Position numbers and translations under genes: made by a program
Assembly: GCA_022984795.1 (NCBI GenBank)
Contig: JALIHJ010000059.1
Span: forward strand, 1-64,000
Length of the DNA: 64,000 nt
Direction of reading: 5' to 3'
Source: Fabrea salina
Lineage: Eukaryota; Ciliophora; Heterotrichea; Heterotrichida; Fabreidae
Shown: one piece after another, positions 45,871 through 54,966 of the stretch
Layout of the letters: every line of letters starts with the position of its first letter
Position numbering within the stretch: the stretch's first letter is position 1
Notes under the pieces: model-generated
Databases searched by the model: none
The model's input: the letters and a program-made list of their open reading frames with translations, nothing else
What the model was told of the DNA's origin: nothing

Positions 45871-48800
45871 ATGGCTGAACAAAAACAACCTAAAGAGGAA
45901 CCTAAAGACCCAAAGGAGTCCTCTAGGATGAAAAGAGGCGAGTACACTCTGCACGTGTTCTTAGAAGAAGCCAGGGGCTTGATTCCTTTAGAAGAAGGTT
46001 CAACAATAGACCCAATCGTTACGTTCACAGTTTGGGGCAAAACCAAAAAGTCAACTGAAAGAGACGACATAAGTTCAGGAGCAACCATATACTGGGGGGA
46101 ACACTTTTTCTTCAACAACCCCTTCCTTGAGCCTTTGGAAGCCGAGTCCAGCAAAATACTTATAGAAGTCCGTGATCACAAGTTTTTGCTCAAAGACTCC
46201 CTTGTGGGCAACTACGAACTTGACTTAAGCTATGTATACAGAAAAGAAAACCACAGTTTGCTGCACCAGTGGATTGCTTTGTGCAACCCAGAGTCAGACA
46301 ACTTCCAGCAAGTCAGAGGACATCTTAAACTAGGAATTTGTGTCCAGGCAGAAGGCGACTCAGATGTGGACCTCACAGTCAAAGACAAAGACGAGTCTAA
46401 GGACTCCGACATACTGCTTCCTCCCCAGGTGCATCATGAAACCAGACAAATAGTTGTTAGCATTCTAAAAGCTGACAACCTGCCACAAATGGACTACTAC
46501 GGAACCATCGATGCTTTTTGCGAAGCTGAGTTTGCTGGAGCCAAAGTCAGAACTAAAAAGCGCAAAGCTGACCAAAACAGTTACAGTGCTTTTTGGTACG
46601 AAGACTTGTACTTGCCAGTGTCTTTGCCAAATGTCACTTCGAATCTCATACTGCGAGTTTGGGACCACGACATTCCTGACGGAGACGACTTAGTAGGCAC
46701 ACTTAAGTTTTTGTACGAAGACATTGTGGAGGGCTTGTACGAAAACTACTTTTGGATGAACATTTACGGAGCTCCTAAACAACTTGACAACAAAGAAGCT
46801 ACTAAAATGAATACCATGCCTGAACTAGCTTCGGCTTGGCGTGGAAGAATTCTGCTCAGTATCAAAGTTAAAAAGGCCAAAAAGCCCAAACTCCAAGAAA
46901 AACCTATCGAAGACCCTACAATCGGGGACTTTTACAGAGAGAACTTTGAAGAACTGACTCCTTACGAAATCAGGTGCCAAGTCTTTTCAGGCGTAGCTCT
47001 GCCTGAAGAGTGCAGTGAGTACTCAGTGCAAATCAGCTGGTGCCACAAGTCAGACGAAACCGACAAAGTAGAAACCAAAAACAAAACCTGCAACTGGTTC
47101 AGTTTGCTCAAAAGGAAAATAGTTAAGATTCCTAAGTACGCAGAAAATACCTTGCCAGATGTCATAGTGTACTTAAAGTCCGGAAGTGAAACTATTTGCT
47201 ACGCCAGACTAGATCCTCTTGACTGGACAGACCTTATGGCAAGTCCTAAGTGGATAGCTTTAGCCCCTGACAAAGCTGTGGGCAAAGTTTCTGATTCCTG
47301 GGAAGGTGGCTACGTGCGCATACGCTTTTATGTGGGGATCTTTAATGACCTTGACGAAAACTTAACTATTGGGCGCTGGAACGTTCCTCCAAAGCGCAAA
47401 AAAGGAGTTAAGCTCAACTTGGTGGCGAACGTGTTCCAGTGCAGACAGTTGCCTGCAGCCGACTCTGACGGAAAGTCTGACCCTTACGTTAAGGTTTACT
47501 GCTGCGGAGTAATGGCCCAAACTGAGGTGAAAGAAAACACTCTGAACCCGATGTGGTACAAAACACTCAACCTTGAAGTGGAAGGAGTGGGAAGTGACGA
47601 AGACCCCCCTGTGCTAGTTTACGTAATGGACTCTGACGACTACACTTCTGATGACCTTATAGGAGTGCTAGTGGTCCCACTTTCAGAAGCAGCCAGAAAC
47701 AAGGATTCTTTTAAAAAACCAACTTGGCACAAACTGGACTTTGGAAAGTCTTCTACAGGCGAAATACTGTTTTCCATGAACTTGTACGACCGAGAAGTTC
47801 CTGAGTACAGCATTGTGCCAGAGTGCTTTGACTCTACAGTAGAAATCAACTGTTTGGGCTTAAGGAACTTAGAACCAGCTGTTGGGTTTTTGCCAGTCAA
47901 CAAACCCTTTGTAAAGTTCGACATGAACTCTTTGCAGATTCCAGGCGAAAACCTTTTAGTCAGAAACGTGCAAACTCAACCCAAAGACTTAGGACCTAAC
48001 GCAAACATTGACTCAGTGATTAAGTTCAGCTGCAGAATGCCAGTCGAAGAAATATTCAGTCCTGTTTTAACCTGCACTGTTTACGACAACTTGTTTAAGG
48101 GACTTTCCCAACCAATGATAGGGACTTTCAACATAAACCTAGGAGAGTATTTCTTTAACCCTAGAAACTACGACAAAAACATCCCCAACAACGGCCAAAA
48201 CTTCCAAGAAATAGTCATAGAAACCCAAAAGCCCACTAGGGACCCTTTGATAAACTCTCAGTCCCCAGCCAGAGTCAAAACCAACCGACCCAGTGTAGAA
48301 GAAGCCCGGAAAGGGGCTTTTGTTATATGGCCTAGTTACAGCAAGTCCAAAAACGGAGTTTTAATTGAACAAGCAGTTCCAGACGCAAACTACATTCAAA
48401 TAGGCTACGACCGCAAAGAAGACGACCACATCATGCACTACAGGTACGTTTTAGACACTCCTTTAGAGGAAACTGAGTACATTGAAAGGTCTCCTTTTGA
48501 GAAGTTTGAGATCACAAAAGGACAGGACAGAGGAGTAGAGGACAACTGGCTGTTGTTGCTCTCGTCTAATAAAGACTCTCGAGGAAACCCAACCACTGCT
48601 GCCAGTGCTGGGACCTTCAAAGGCCAAGTAAGAGTTTCTGAGTCAAAAAAAGGCTCCAAAACAGCAAAGTCCACTAAGCATGAGAACTCTAGTTTTGATA
48701 AAATCAGGAAAATGCTTTTAGTCAAAACTGACGTAGTTGTGAGAGTTTATGTAATAGACGCCTTTAACCTTCCTCCTAAAGACCGCAACTCGCACTCTGA

Positions 48801-49896
48801 CCCTTACTTGAAAGTAAAACTAGGAAACCAAACACTAGACTCCTCTGAAGAGTACATATCTGACGACTCAAACCCGAGTTTCCTGAAGATGTTTGAGCTC
48901 AAAACCACGCTTCCAGGGGCTTCTATTTTGAAGATCTCGGTGTGGGACTACGACCCTGTAGTTAGTGACGACAAGATTGGAAGCACCTTAATAGACTTAG
49001 AAGACAGGTTCTTTTCAACTAAGTGGAGAAGCTTAAAAGAAAAGCCCATTGAAAAGCACGAACTGCACCACAAACTAACTAAGCAAGTTCAAGGGAGCCT
49101 CAGGTTCTGGTTGGAACTTTGGCCTGCGAACAAAGAAGTTCCTTTGCCCAGAGACTTAACTCCGAGGCCTCCTGCTCAGTTTGAAGTCAGACTTATAGTT
49201 TGGGGAACTAAAGGTATTGAGAACTACGACGTTGAAGCTACTAGTGACATCTACGTGAGGTGCTGGGTAAACGACTGCGAACCCAAAGAAACAGACACTC
49301 ACTACAGATGCCAAAACGGAAAAGCTTCTTTTAACTGGAGAATCAAGTTTCCGATTTCCTTGCCGATTGACAACTGCATTTGCAACTTACAAGTGTGGGA
49401 CAGAGACATACTAGACGCTAACGACTTCATAGGCGACGTGAGTTTTAAGTTTGAAGAACTGGCTAAGTTTGCCTTCAGAGAGCACTCCCGTGCAAAAAAG
49501 ATCTCAATTGAAGACCAAAAAATCGAGAAAACCAGCTACAAAAAACAAGACAAGTACGATAAGTTCTGGGTGCCTGTATTCAAGCAAGAAGAAGGCGAAA
49601 GGGAACAAGCAGGGGAAGTCCAGATCTCTTTTGAGTTGGTTCCTCAAGAAAGCGCAGAAGCCTGCAAAGTCGGAGAAGGAAGAGACGAACCCAATATCGA
49701 CCCTTACTTGCCTCCTCCTATAGGCAGGTTCGAGTGGAGCTGGAACCCCTGCACACTCATTGCAAGAACTTGTGGGCCAGCTTTCCGAATGAAGTTATGT
49801 TTTGCTTTGTGCAGTGCTTTGTGCTGCTACTTAGCTATTATGCTGTTCCCGACAGTGCTGAGTGCTTTCATTGTAAGGTTGATTAGAAATGCTTAA
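45871..49896 (+). CDS. Ferlin-family multi-C2 membrane protein
   Basis: The ATG at 45871 gives 1341 residues (the frame extends six codons further only to a TTG). Ferlins are tail-anchored, calcium-dependent membrane-fusion proteins. C2 domains are visible at about 25-165, 195-315, 515-650 (SDGKSDPYVKVYCCG), 650-790, 960-1075 (SHSDPYLKVKLGN) and 1105-1225 (ATSDIYVRCWVND). A FerB-like segment lies at ~365-480. A single hydrophobic helix near the end (LCFALCSALCCYLAIMLFP, ~1310-1330) is the tail anchor. Asp residues in several C2 loops suggest calcium binding. In ciliates ferlins could serve exocytosis of cortical granules. Its stop directly abuts the convergent ORP stop. Confidence 0.92.
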   Translation: MAEQKQPKEEPKDPKESSRMKRGEYTLHVFLEEARGLIPLEEGSTIDPIVTFTVWGKTKKSTERDDISSGATIYWGEHFFFNNPFLEPLEAESSKILIEVRDHKFLLKDSLVGNYELDLSYVYRKENHSLLHQWIALCNPESDNFQQVRGHLKLGICVQAEGDSDVDLTVKDKDESKDSDILLPPQVHHETRQIVVSILKADNLPQMDYYGTIDAFCEAEFAGAKVRTKKRKADQNSYSAFWYEDLYLPVSLPNVTSNLILRVWDHDIPDGDDLVGTLKFLYEDIVEGLYENYFWMNIYGAPKQLDNKEATKMNTMPELASAWRGRILLSIKVKKAKKPKLQEKPIEDPTIGDFYRENFEELTPYEIRCQVFSGVALPEECSEYSVQISWCHKSDETDKVETKNKTCNWFSLLKRKIVKIPKYAENTLPDVIVYLKSGSETICYARLDPLDWTDLMASPKWIALAPDKAVGKVSDSWEGGYVRIRFYVGIFNDLDENLTIGRWNVPPKRKKGVKLNLVANVFQCRQLPAADSDGKSDPYVKVYCCGVMAQTEVKENTLNPMWYKTLNLEVEGVGSDEDPPVLVYVMDSDDYTSDDLIGVLVVPLSEAARNKDSFKKPTWHKLDFGKSSTGEILFSMNLYDREVPEYSIVPECFDSTVEINCLGLRNLEPAVGFLPVNKPFVKFDMNSLQIPGENLLVRNVQTQPKDLGPNANIDSVIKFSCRMPVEEIFSPVLTCTVYDNLFKGLSQPMIGTFNINLGEYFFNPRNYDKNIPNNGQNFQEIVIETQKPTRDPLINSQSPARVKTNRPSVEEARKGAFVIWPSYSKSKNGVLIEQAVPDANYIQIGYDRKEDDHIMHYRYVLDTPLEETEYIERSPFEKFEITKGQDRGVEDNWLLLLSSNKDSRGNPTTAASAGTFKGQVRVSESKKGSKTAKSTKHENSSFDKIRKMLLVKTDVVVRVYVIDAFNLPPKDRNSHSDPYLKVKLGNQTLDSSEEYISDDSNPSFLKMFELKTTLPGASILKISVWDYDPVVSDDKIGSTLIDLEDRFFSTKWRSLKEKPIEKHELHHKLTKQVQGSLRFWLELWPANKEVPLPRDLTPRPPAQFEVRLIVWGTKGIENYDVEATSDIYVRCWVNDCEPKETDTHYRCQNGKASFNWRIKFPISLPIDNCICNLQVWDRDILDANDFIGDVSFKFEELAKFAFREHSRAKKISIEDQKIEKTSYKKQDKYDKFWVPVFKQEEGEREQAGEVQISFELVPQESAEACKVGEGRDEPNIDPYLPPPIGRFEWSWNPCTLIARTCGPAFRMKLCFALCSALCCYLAIMLFPTVLSAFIVRLIRNA

Positions 49897-51504
49897 TTAT
49901 GCTGACTTGGAGTAGTCCTCCCTGAGTTTTCTGTCGCGTCTTTGGATGTTTTCAAGTTCTTCCTTTTTCTTCTGGGCTTCTTCTATGTTTCCTTCCCTCA
50001 GCAGAATCAAGTCCATTCTGGCTTCACTGTCTGAAGGCAAAGCAATGTCAAAGTTAACTTTGTAAGGCTCCACATACCTGTAGTCCCAATACCTAACTCC
50101 ATCGAACTCCATGTAACCTAGAAAGGATCCTGTTAACACACTCAGTTGTTTTCCTTGACTGTCAGTAATTACTCCACTCACACTGTCAGAAGGCTTTTTG
50201 CCTCCGAATTGCAAGTCACACTTGATTCCGTTTGTTTCGTCTGTAAAGTTCATTTTGCCCAGAGTTTCGTGTCTGCAGGCGCCGAAGAAAGTGCCTGAAA
50301 AAACTTCTTCTGGACACGTGTGCTTAACTAGTTGTCCGTCGGCGAACCTAAACACCTTGTTTCCGTAGTTAGTGATAGTAACTGAGTTGAACCCAGCTTT
50401 AGCATTAAACCCGTAGTACCCAGTGCAAGTGTAGCAGTTGTAAGGTCCTTCGATGTAAAAGTGCGAAATAGGCGGGTGGTGGCTGCTCTGTTCACCCCAT
50501 ATTTCAGTTCCGTCTTCAAAGTACCCGTGGATGGTTTCTCCCAGAATAGGGTTGATGGGCTTTAAAAAGGTAGAAGTGTGAATGTAACTCGACACACTCC
50601 CCATCACTATAAGTTTAAGTCTTTCTAGAGGGTCAGAAACAGTAGCAGCTTTGTTCAAGTACAAAGGGTACAGCATAGCTGACTTGATTGTGTTGTGGAG
50701 CACAGTGTTGGGCTGCATGCACTTTATAGGAAAAGACACTTTTGTAAGGTTGAAGTTGCCTGAAAGTATTTTTTTTCCAATGTCCCTGACTATTTCTTTA
50801 GCGATACTTCTGAGTTTCTTAAGCTGAGCTTCGTTTTGCAAAGCTATTCCTCCTGAAGGGTGTGCTACAGGGGACCTGCACTGGTCGTTGTGTGGAATGT
50901 AGTTCCAGTTTCTGCTTTTTTGAATGAGTTCTTCGTTGTAGGGTTTTGGTTTGGAGTAAACTTTGATTTCATTTACAATGGGTTCTTCAGTGACTTGTTC
51001 AACTAAGGGGTTGTCTTCGTCAGACTCTACAATGGGAATGCTGAACTCTAGCTTCCTTTCGGGAAGGTTCACTGAAAACTTTCCTGCGCTTTCCATGAAC
51101 TCGTCTAGTTCTTGGTCAGAGTACTCTTCAGCTTCTTCGTCAGGTTCGTTTAGTAGTCTGAGCATTTGGCTGATGTTTTTCTTCAACAAAGCAGTTTGGG
51201 ATTTGATTTCATTGATTTCATGGCCTAAGTGAAACTTACAAAAAGCATTCTCAATGGAAATGAACTCTGGTTGGGGGTCTTCTGGGGGTTCTTCGTCAGG
51301 GGTTTCTTTTGTGGGTTCTTTAAAGTAGTTTGTGAACTTGCCAGGGGAAAGTTTTTCGAGTTCTTCTTTGAGTTGCTGAAAGATGTACTGCATTTGGTTC
51401 CTTTTGGCGGTTGACCTTTGAAGCAGTGCTTTTCTTTTAAGCAAGAGTTGGTTTTGACTGCTGATGTCTGCTTTTAGTTTTCTGCGTATCTCTTTAGAGT
51501 TCAT
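49897..51504 (-). CDS. Oxysterol-binding protein-related protein (ORP)
   Basis: The 535-residue product has a charged, coiled N-terminal third (~1-200) and an ORD lipid-transfer domain (~210-530). The family signature is present as EQSSHHPPISHFY near 339-351 (usual EQVSHHPP), preceded by LERLKLIVMGSVSSY and NPILGETIHG. FSGTFFGACRHETLGKMNF and YWDYRYVEPYKVNFDIAL follow. ORPs move sterols or phosphoinositides at membrane contact sites. No PH domain or FFAT motif is evident. The convergent ferlin stop TAA and this gene's TAA (as TTA) are adjacent without a spacer (TAATTA). Confidence 0.93.
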   Translation of the reverse strand: MNSKEIRRKLKADISSQNQLLLKRKALLQRSTAKRNQMQYIFQQLKEELEKLSPGKFTNYFKEPTKETPDEEPPEDPQPEFISIENAFCKFHLGHEINEIKSQTALLKKNISQMLRLLNEPDEEAEEYSDQELDEFMESAGKFSVNLPERKLEFSIPIVESDEDNPLVEQVTEEPIVNEIKVYSKPKPYNEELIQKSRNWNYIPHNDQCRSPVAHPSGGIALQNEAQLKKLRSIAKEIVRDIGKKILSGNFNLTKVSFPIKCMQPNTVLHNTIKSAMLYPLYLNKAATVSDPLERLKLIVMGSVSSYIHTSTFLKPINPILGETIHGYFEDGTEIWGEQSSHHPPISHFYIEGPYNCYTCTGYYGFNAKAGFNSVTITNYGNKVFRFADGQLVKHTCPEEVFSGTFFGACRHETLGKMNFTDETNGIKCDLQFGGKKPSDSVSGVITDSQGKQLSVLTGSFLGYMEFDGVRYWDYRYVEPYKVNFDIALPSDSEARMDLILLREGNIEEAQKKKEELENIQRRDRKLREDYSKSA

Positions 51505-51601
51505 TATATTCTTGTAAAAATGAGTTATAAAAAGTGCAAAGTAAGTTTATAAGTTACTGGGCAATAATTTATGGTTACTGTAAACTTATAATTAATAAGT
51601 A

Positions 51602-52660
51602 ATGGAAACTGAAATGCAAATAGCTGACCAGTATTGCCAAAACGGAGAGTTAAGTAAAGCTTTAGAAAAGTACAAGGAGATTGTTGAAAAGGCCCCTTGT
51701 AACTATGAAGCCTGGATGAATATAGGCCACTGCTTTTTTATTATGAAGGATTACCACAGCAGTTTGAGTGCTTATCAGAAAGTTCAAAAATCCAACACTC
51801 AAGAAGTAAACCCCCAGCTATGGTATGCTTTGGGTTTGGTTTATATTAAACTGGGTTCTTACTATGAAAGCAAGCATTGCTTGTCACTTGCTTTGAAGAT
51901 AAGTCCTAACTTCCAACTTAAACAAAAACTCCTCTACAAGCTTGGCATGGCTTGCCTTAAGTTAAACAGAAAGCAAAAAGCAAAGCATTACTTTAGGCTA
52001 TCGATTAGTGATGAAGAAGACACAGAGACTTTTAAAAATGCTGCTGCTGCTCTTTTCGATTTAGGCATTAAAAAAGGAAAACTGGAGGAACTATACCCCC
52101 TGTTAACCAAAGCACTTAGTTTGCACAGAGACGCGCATATTCTGAGTTGCATGGGAGTTTACTTTTTGGGAAGGAAAGACTACACCAGAGCTGAAGATAC
52201 ACTAAACGAAGCTTTGAAGCTAGTAGAAAAAGACTCCAACGAAGCAGGTGATATTTACTACTTACTGTCTATAGTCAACACTGGAAACCTTAAAAAGTCC
52301 TTTACTTACGTACAAAAAGCTCTAAGCATCAGAAATGAGTACTCTTACTGGATAGCACTTGGAGTCCTTTACTTCGATAACTCCCAGTTTAAAGAATCTT
52401 TTCAGTCCTTTATGAAAGCTAACTCTCTAAGACTGGAAGGATACGAAGCTTACCACAACTTAGGAGTGCTTTACAGCAAAACAAACCAGCCCGAATACTC
52501 TAGTTCTGCGCACATACGTTCCGCTTACCTAAATCCAAGCAAAGCACCCCACAAAGAACTCATGGTCCAAGTCCAACTTAACTACCACACCTTTCCTTTT
52601 ACTCAGTCAGAAGACTTGCAAAGGCTTTTCATTCCACAAACTAAAGCCATTAACAATTAA
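51602..52660 (+). CDS. TPR-repeat protein
   Basis: The 352-residue protein is built of tetratricopeptide repeats over nearly its whole length: YCQNGELSKALEKYKEIVEK (~10-29), AWMNIGHCFFIMKDYHSSLS, LWYALGLVYIKLGSYYESKH, and later YWIALGVLYFDNSQFKESF and AYHNLGVLYSKTNQPEYSS. It is a helical scaffold; the regular layout is reminiscent of BBS4 or APC-type TPR proteins but gives no specific match. A 97-nt spacer separates it from the divergent ORP gene. Its stop faces the TPR-RRM gene with 7 nt between. Confidence 0.82.
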   Translation: METEMQIADQYCQNGELSKALEKYKEIVEKAPCNYEAWMNIGHCFFIMKDYHSSLSAYQKVQKSNTQEVNPQLWYALGLVYIKLGSYYESKHCLSLALKISPNFQLKQKLLYKLGMACLKLNRKQKAKHYFRLSISDEEDTETFKNAAAALFDLGIKKGKLEELYPLLTKALSLHRDAHILSCMGVYFLGRKDYTRAEDTLNEALKLVEKDSNEAGDIYYLLSIVNTGNLKKSFTYVQKALSIRNEYSYWIALGVLYFDNSQFKESFQSFMKANSLRLEGYEAYHNLGVLYSKTNQPEYSSSAHIRSAYLNPSKAPHKELMVQVQLNYHTFPFTQSEDLQRLFIPQTKAINN

Positions 52661-52667
52661 ATAAGCA

Positions 52668-53435
52668 TTATTCAGAAGGCTTTAAGTAAGAAAATATAGA
52701 GTTTTGGAGCAACTGGTCCACTAAGTCACTTTTGTCAGAAGATACAGATTCAGAAAAGTATGAGTAGTCACTAGAAAAAGTAGGACTCTCAGGGAAAAAG
52801 TTAGGCTTCTCGCCTACTACTAGTTCCCCAGTTACTTCTCCACTGACAGAAACCCACTCAAGTTTATAGTGGTCACTTTGTGTGAACCCCTCGAAAGTTT
52901 TTCTAGCTGCAGAGTGACTGTGGAAGTTCACAAGTGCGTATTTGGTGATGCCACGCACAGAGTCTTCGAATCCTATGCAGACATTCATTATTCTAGAAGG
53001 GTTGGTGAAGAACCCCTTGATAGTTGGTTCGTCTACGTAGCAGCTGAGTCCTGAGATCTTGACTGACTTATTGAAGGCATTAGGAGAAGGACACATTTGC
53101 TTCTGCAAGTTGCGGAGTAGGTTTTGGTAGCGAGTTATGTCGGACAAAAACAGGTGTCTGTTTTTACGTAGTAGTTCGCAAGCTTCTTTAGTTTTGCCTT
53201 GCTGGTGAAGAACCCCTGCTAAGTCCTTCACAGCGCTTTCGAGGCGTTCGCCTTCAGCTATGGCAAGTCTGTAGTAGGTCTCAGCCTTTGTTAAGTCTTT
53301 TTCAATGTACTCAGCAACTTTAGCAAAGGCGTAAGGAGTGTTTTGTTTAGGAATAGGGTACTGTTTAGGGGTTTGGTTGTTGGAAAGGTACTTTTTGAAC
53401 TTTGAGCTTAAGTGGATGCTTTTGGCACTAGCCAT
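52668..53435 (-). CDS. TPR-RRM protein
   Basis: The 255-residue protein joins a short TPR-like region (~38-110; KAETYYRLAIAEGERLESAV then GKTKEACELLRKNR) to an RNA-recognition motif (~122-200). RNP2-like VKISGLSCYV and an RNP1-like stretch ITKYALVNFHS are visible, though RNP1 lacks the usual aromatic set. A Ser/Asp-rich tail ends the protein. RNA or protein binding is likely; I do not recognise the family. Confidence 0.65.
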   Translation of the reverse strand: MASAKSIHLSSKFKKYLSNNQTPKQYPIPKQNTPYAFAKVAEYIEKDLTKAETYYRLAIAEGERLESAVKDLAGVLHQQGKTKEACELLRKNRHLFLSDITRYQNLLRNLQKQMCPSPNAFNKSVKISGLSCYVDEPTIKGFFTNPSRIMNVCIGFEDSVRGITKYALVNFHSHSAARKTFEGFTQSDHYKLEWVSVSGEVTGELVVGEKPNFFPESPTFSSDYSYFSESVSSDKSDLVDQLLQNSIFSYLKPSE

Positions 53436-53479
53436 TTTACTAGATTACCATAAACTAACATCTTTCCAGAAAGCTGACT

Positions 53480-54019
53480 TTAACCATTAACATTAGTTCT
53501 TTTAAGCTTTACATCAAAGACCATTAAGTCGTTTCCTTCAAACACAGCTACTGATTTGGGGAGTTTGATGTCGTTAGCCTTTACAAGTTTAAGGTGGGGG
53601 TTCCCGTAAAGTGCCTTGAGTTTGCTTTCAAGGCGGTCGTTGGTGTTTTCTTCTAAGCTGCTTAAGGCTTCGCAAGTGGACCCAGAGCAAGCTATAGGAC
53701 TTAAGTCAAAGAACTTGCTGTTTTTTCTAGGCGACTTAGAGTAGAATTCCCGTATTGAAGGAATTACAAAATCTGTTTCGGGTTCTAAAAAGTCGTTAGT
53801 TCTGTCTAATTCTTCAAGCCTCTCCAAAATTCCTTTTTCTTTCTTTTTAAGGTCCTTAATTGTTATTTGGACTCTCCTTGGAGTGGAGACTTGGGCTCTA
53901 GATGAACTTTTTGGAGTTTGCAAGGGCCTGTTTCTTTCTGTGAGTTTATTTGACCTTGGAGTTAGGTCTGATAGTTTAAGTTCGACTCTCCGCGGAGTTT
54001 TAATTGAAGAGCTTCTCAT
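53480..54019 (-). CDS. Unknown Ser/Lys-rich protein
   Basis: The 179-residue product carries two copies of a TPRRV-x-[LI]-[TK]-[IL] motif near the start (KTPRRVELKLSDL and STPRRVQITIKDL), a coil-like middle with KKKEKGILERLEELD, and a C-terminal piece KLPKSVAVFEGNDLMVFDVK. No known domain is seen. The TPRR motifs look like Cdk or MAPK target sites. Codon use and spacing (41-44 nt on each side) match its neighbours. Confidence 0.5.
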   Translation of the reverse strand: MRSSSIKTPRRVELKLSDLTPRSNKLTERNRPLQTPKSSSRAQVSTPRRVQITIKDLKKKEKGILERLEELDRTNDFLEPETDFVIPSIREFYSKSPRKNSKFFDLSPIACSGSTCEALSSLEENTNDRLESKLKALYGNPHLKLVKANDIKLPKSVAVFEGNDLMVFDVKLKRTNVNG

Positions 54020-54060
54020 ATTATTAACTAACGAAAAGTGGAGAATTTATCAGATATACA

Positions 54061-54954
54061 CTAAACTTTGCCTTTCAGAGACTTAATTGCTTCTTCTGAG
54101 GCCTGAATGAGTTCTTCTAGCTGAGGAGAGTTTTCGAACTTCTGTGCTCTGCAAAGCCAAATGTAAGCAGCTAAGGGATTGCTCAGTATTTCTCCTTTTC
54201 CGTACAAAAATATGCACCCTATGTTAACCACCGAAGGATAAAAGTCGTGCTTGGCTGCTTCTAACTGCCAAGCAAACCCCCTTTTTACTTCTCCTTTTTC
54301 TAAGTAACTAACTCCTAGGTTGTGCTGGGCTTCTAAAAGTCCTAGTTCTGCTGCCTTTTTGGTGTACTTAAAGTTCAACTCGGCGTCTTCTTTTTTAAGT
54401 TGTGCAAGTTTAAAGTAGGCTTGTGGGTCGTTTTCTGAAGCAGCGTAAGAGTAGTACTCAACAGCTTCTTCCATGTTGGGTTCTACTCCAATCCCTTCTT
54501 CATAAGCTAACCCCATGTAAAAGTAAGCAGGCGTGTGCTTGAGTTCCACTGCTTTTTTTAAGTACCCAAAAGCAGTTTGTTCTGCTTGGTTGCGTGAGTA
54601 AGCTTTCATTTGGCTACGGATCTTTATGAGTTCTCTGGCCATTACAAACATAGAAGCTGGGTGGGACTCGTTAGCTAAACGGACTAGTTCTTGGTTGCCT
54701 TCAGCAAGAAGTGAAGGTTTGCCTTCTTGGACTCCTTCTAGTTTTTTCAAGTAAGCTTTTGAAAACTGCACTTGGTTAAGGTGTTCCAAAGACTCAGAGT
54801 GCTCAGCTGCAGAGGTTAAAAGGGTTTGTGCTAGATCTTTAGACTTAGGAAGTACTGTGCTTCCTACGAAAAGTTTAACTGCTAACTTGCAGAGCTTTTT
54901 AGTTGGGGTTTTGCTAGCTAGGACTCCTAAGGATTTTGACCAGTAGTAGTCCAT
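54061..54954 (-). CDS. Sel1-like repeat protein
   Basis: The 297-residue protein has Sel1-like repeats from about 90 to 280: AFGYLKKAVELKHTPAYFYM, then GLAYEEGIGVEPNMEEAVEY, EAQHNLGVSYLEKGEVKRGF and YPSVVNIGCIFLYGKGEILS. Such repeats form helical scaffolds in ER quality control, signalling and chaperone adaptors. No signal peptide or membrane segment is evident, which argues against a SEL1L role in the ER. It stops with TAG and its ATG lies 12 nt from the divergent DUSP12 ATG. Confidence 0.8.
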   Translation of the reverse strand: MDYYWSKSLGVLASKTPTKKLCKLAVKLFVGSTVLPKSKDLAQTLLTSAAEHSESLEHLNQVQFSKAYLKKLEGVQEGKPSLLAEGNQELVRLANESHPASMFVMARELIKIRSQMKAYSRNQAEQTAFGYLKKAVELKHTPAYFYMGLAYEEGIGVEPNMEEAVEYYSYAASENDPQAYFKLAQLKKEDAELNFKYTKKAAELGLLEAQHNLGVSYLEKGEVKRGFAWQLEAAKHDFYPSVVNIGCIFLYGKGEILSNPLAAYIWLCRAQKFENSPQLEELIQASEEAIKSLKGKV

Positions 54955-54966
54955 TAGTTATTAGAA

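Noticed and set aside
52965-52973. TTCGAATCC, resembling a tRNA T-loop/B box
   Set aside because: It lies inside the TPR-RRM coding sequence and no acceptor stem or A box pairs with it.
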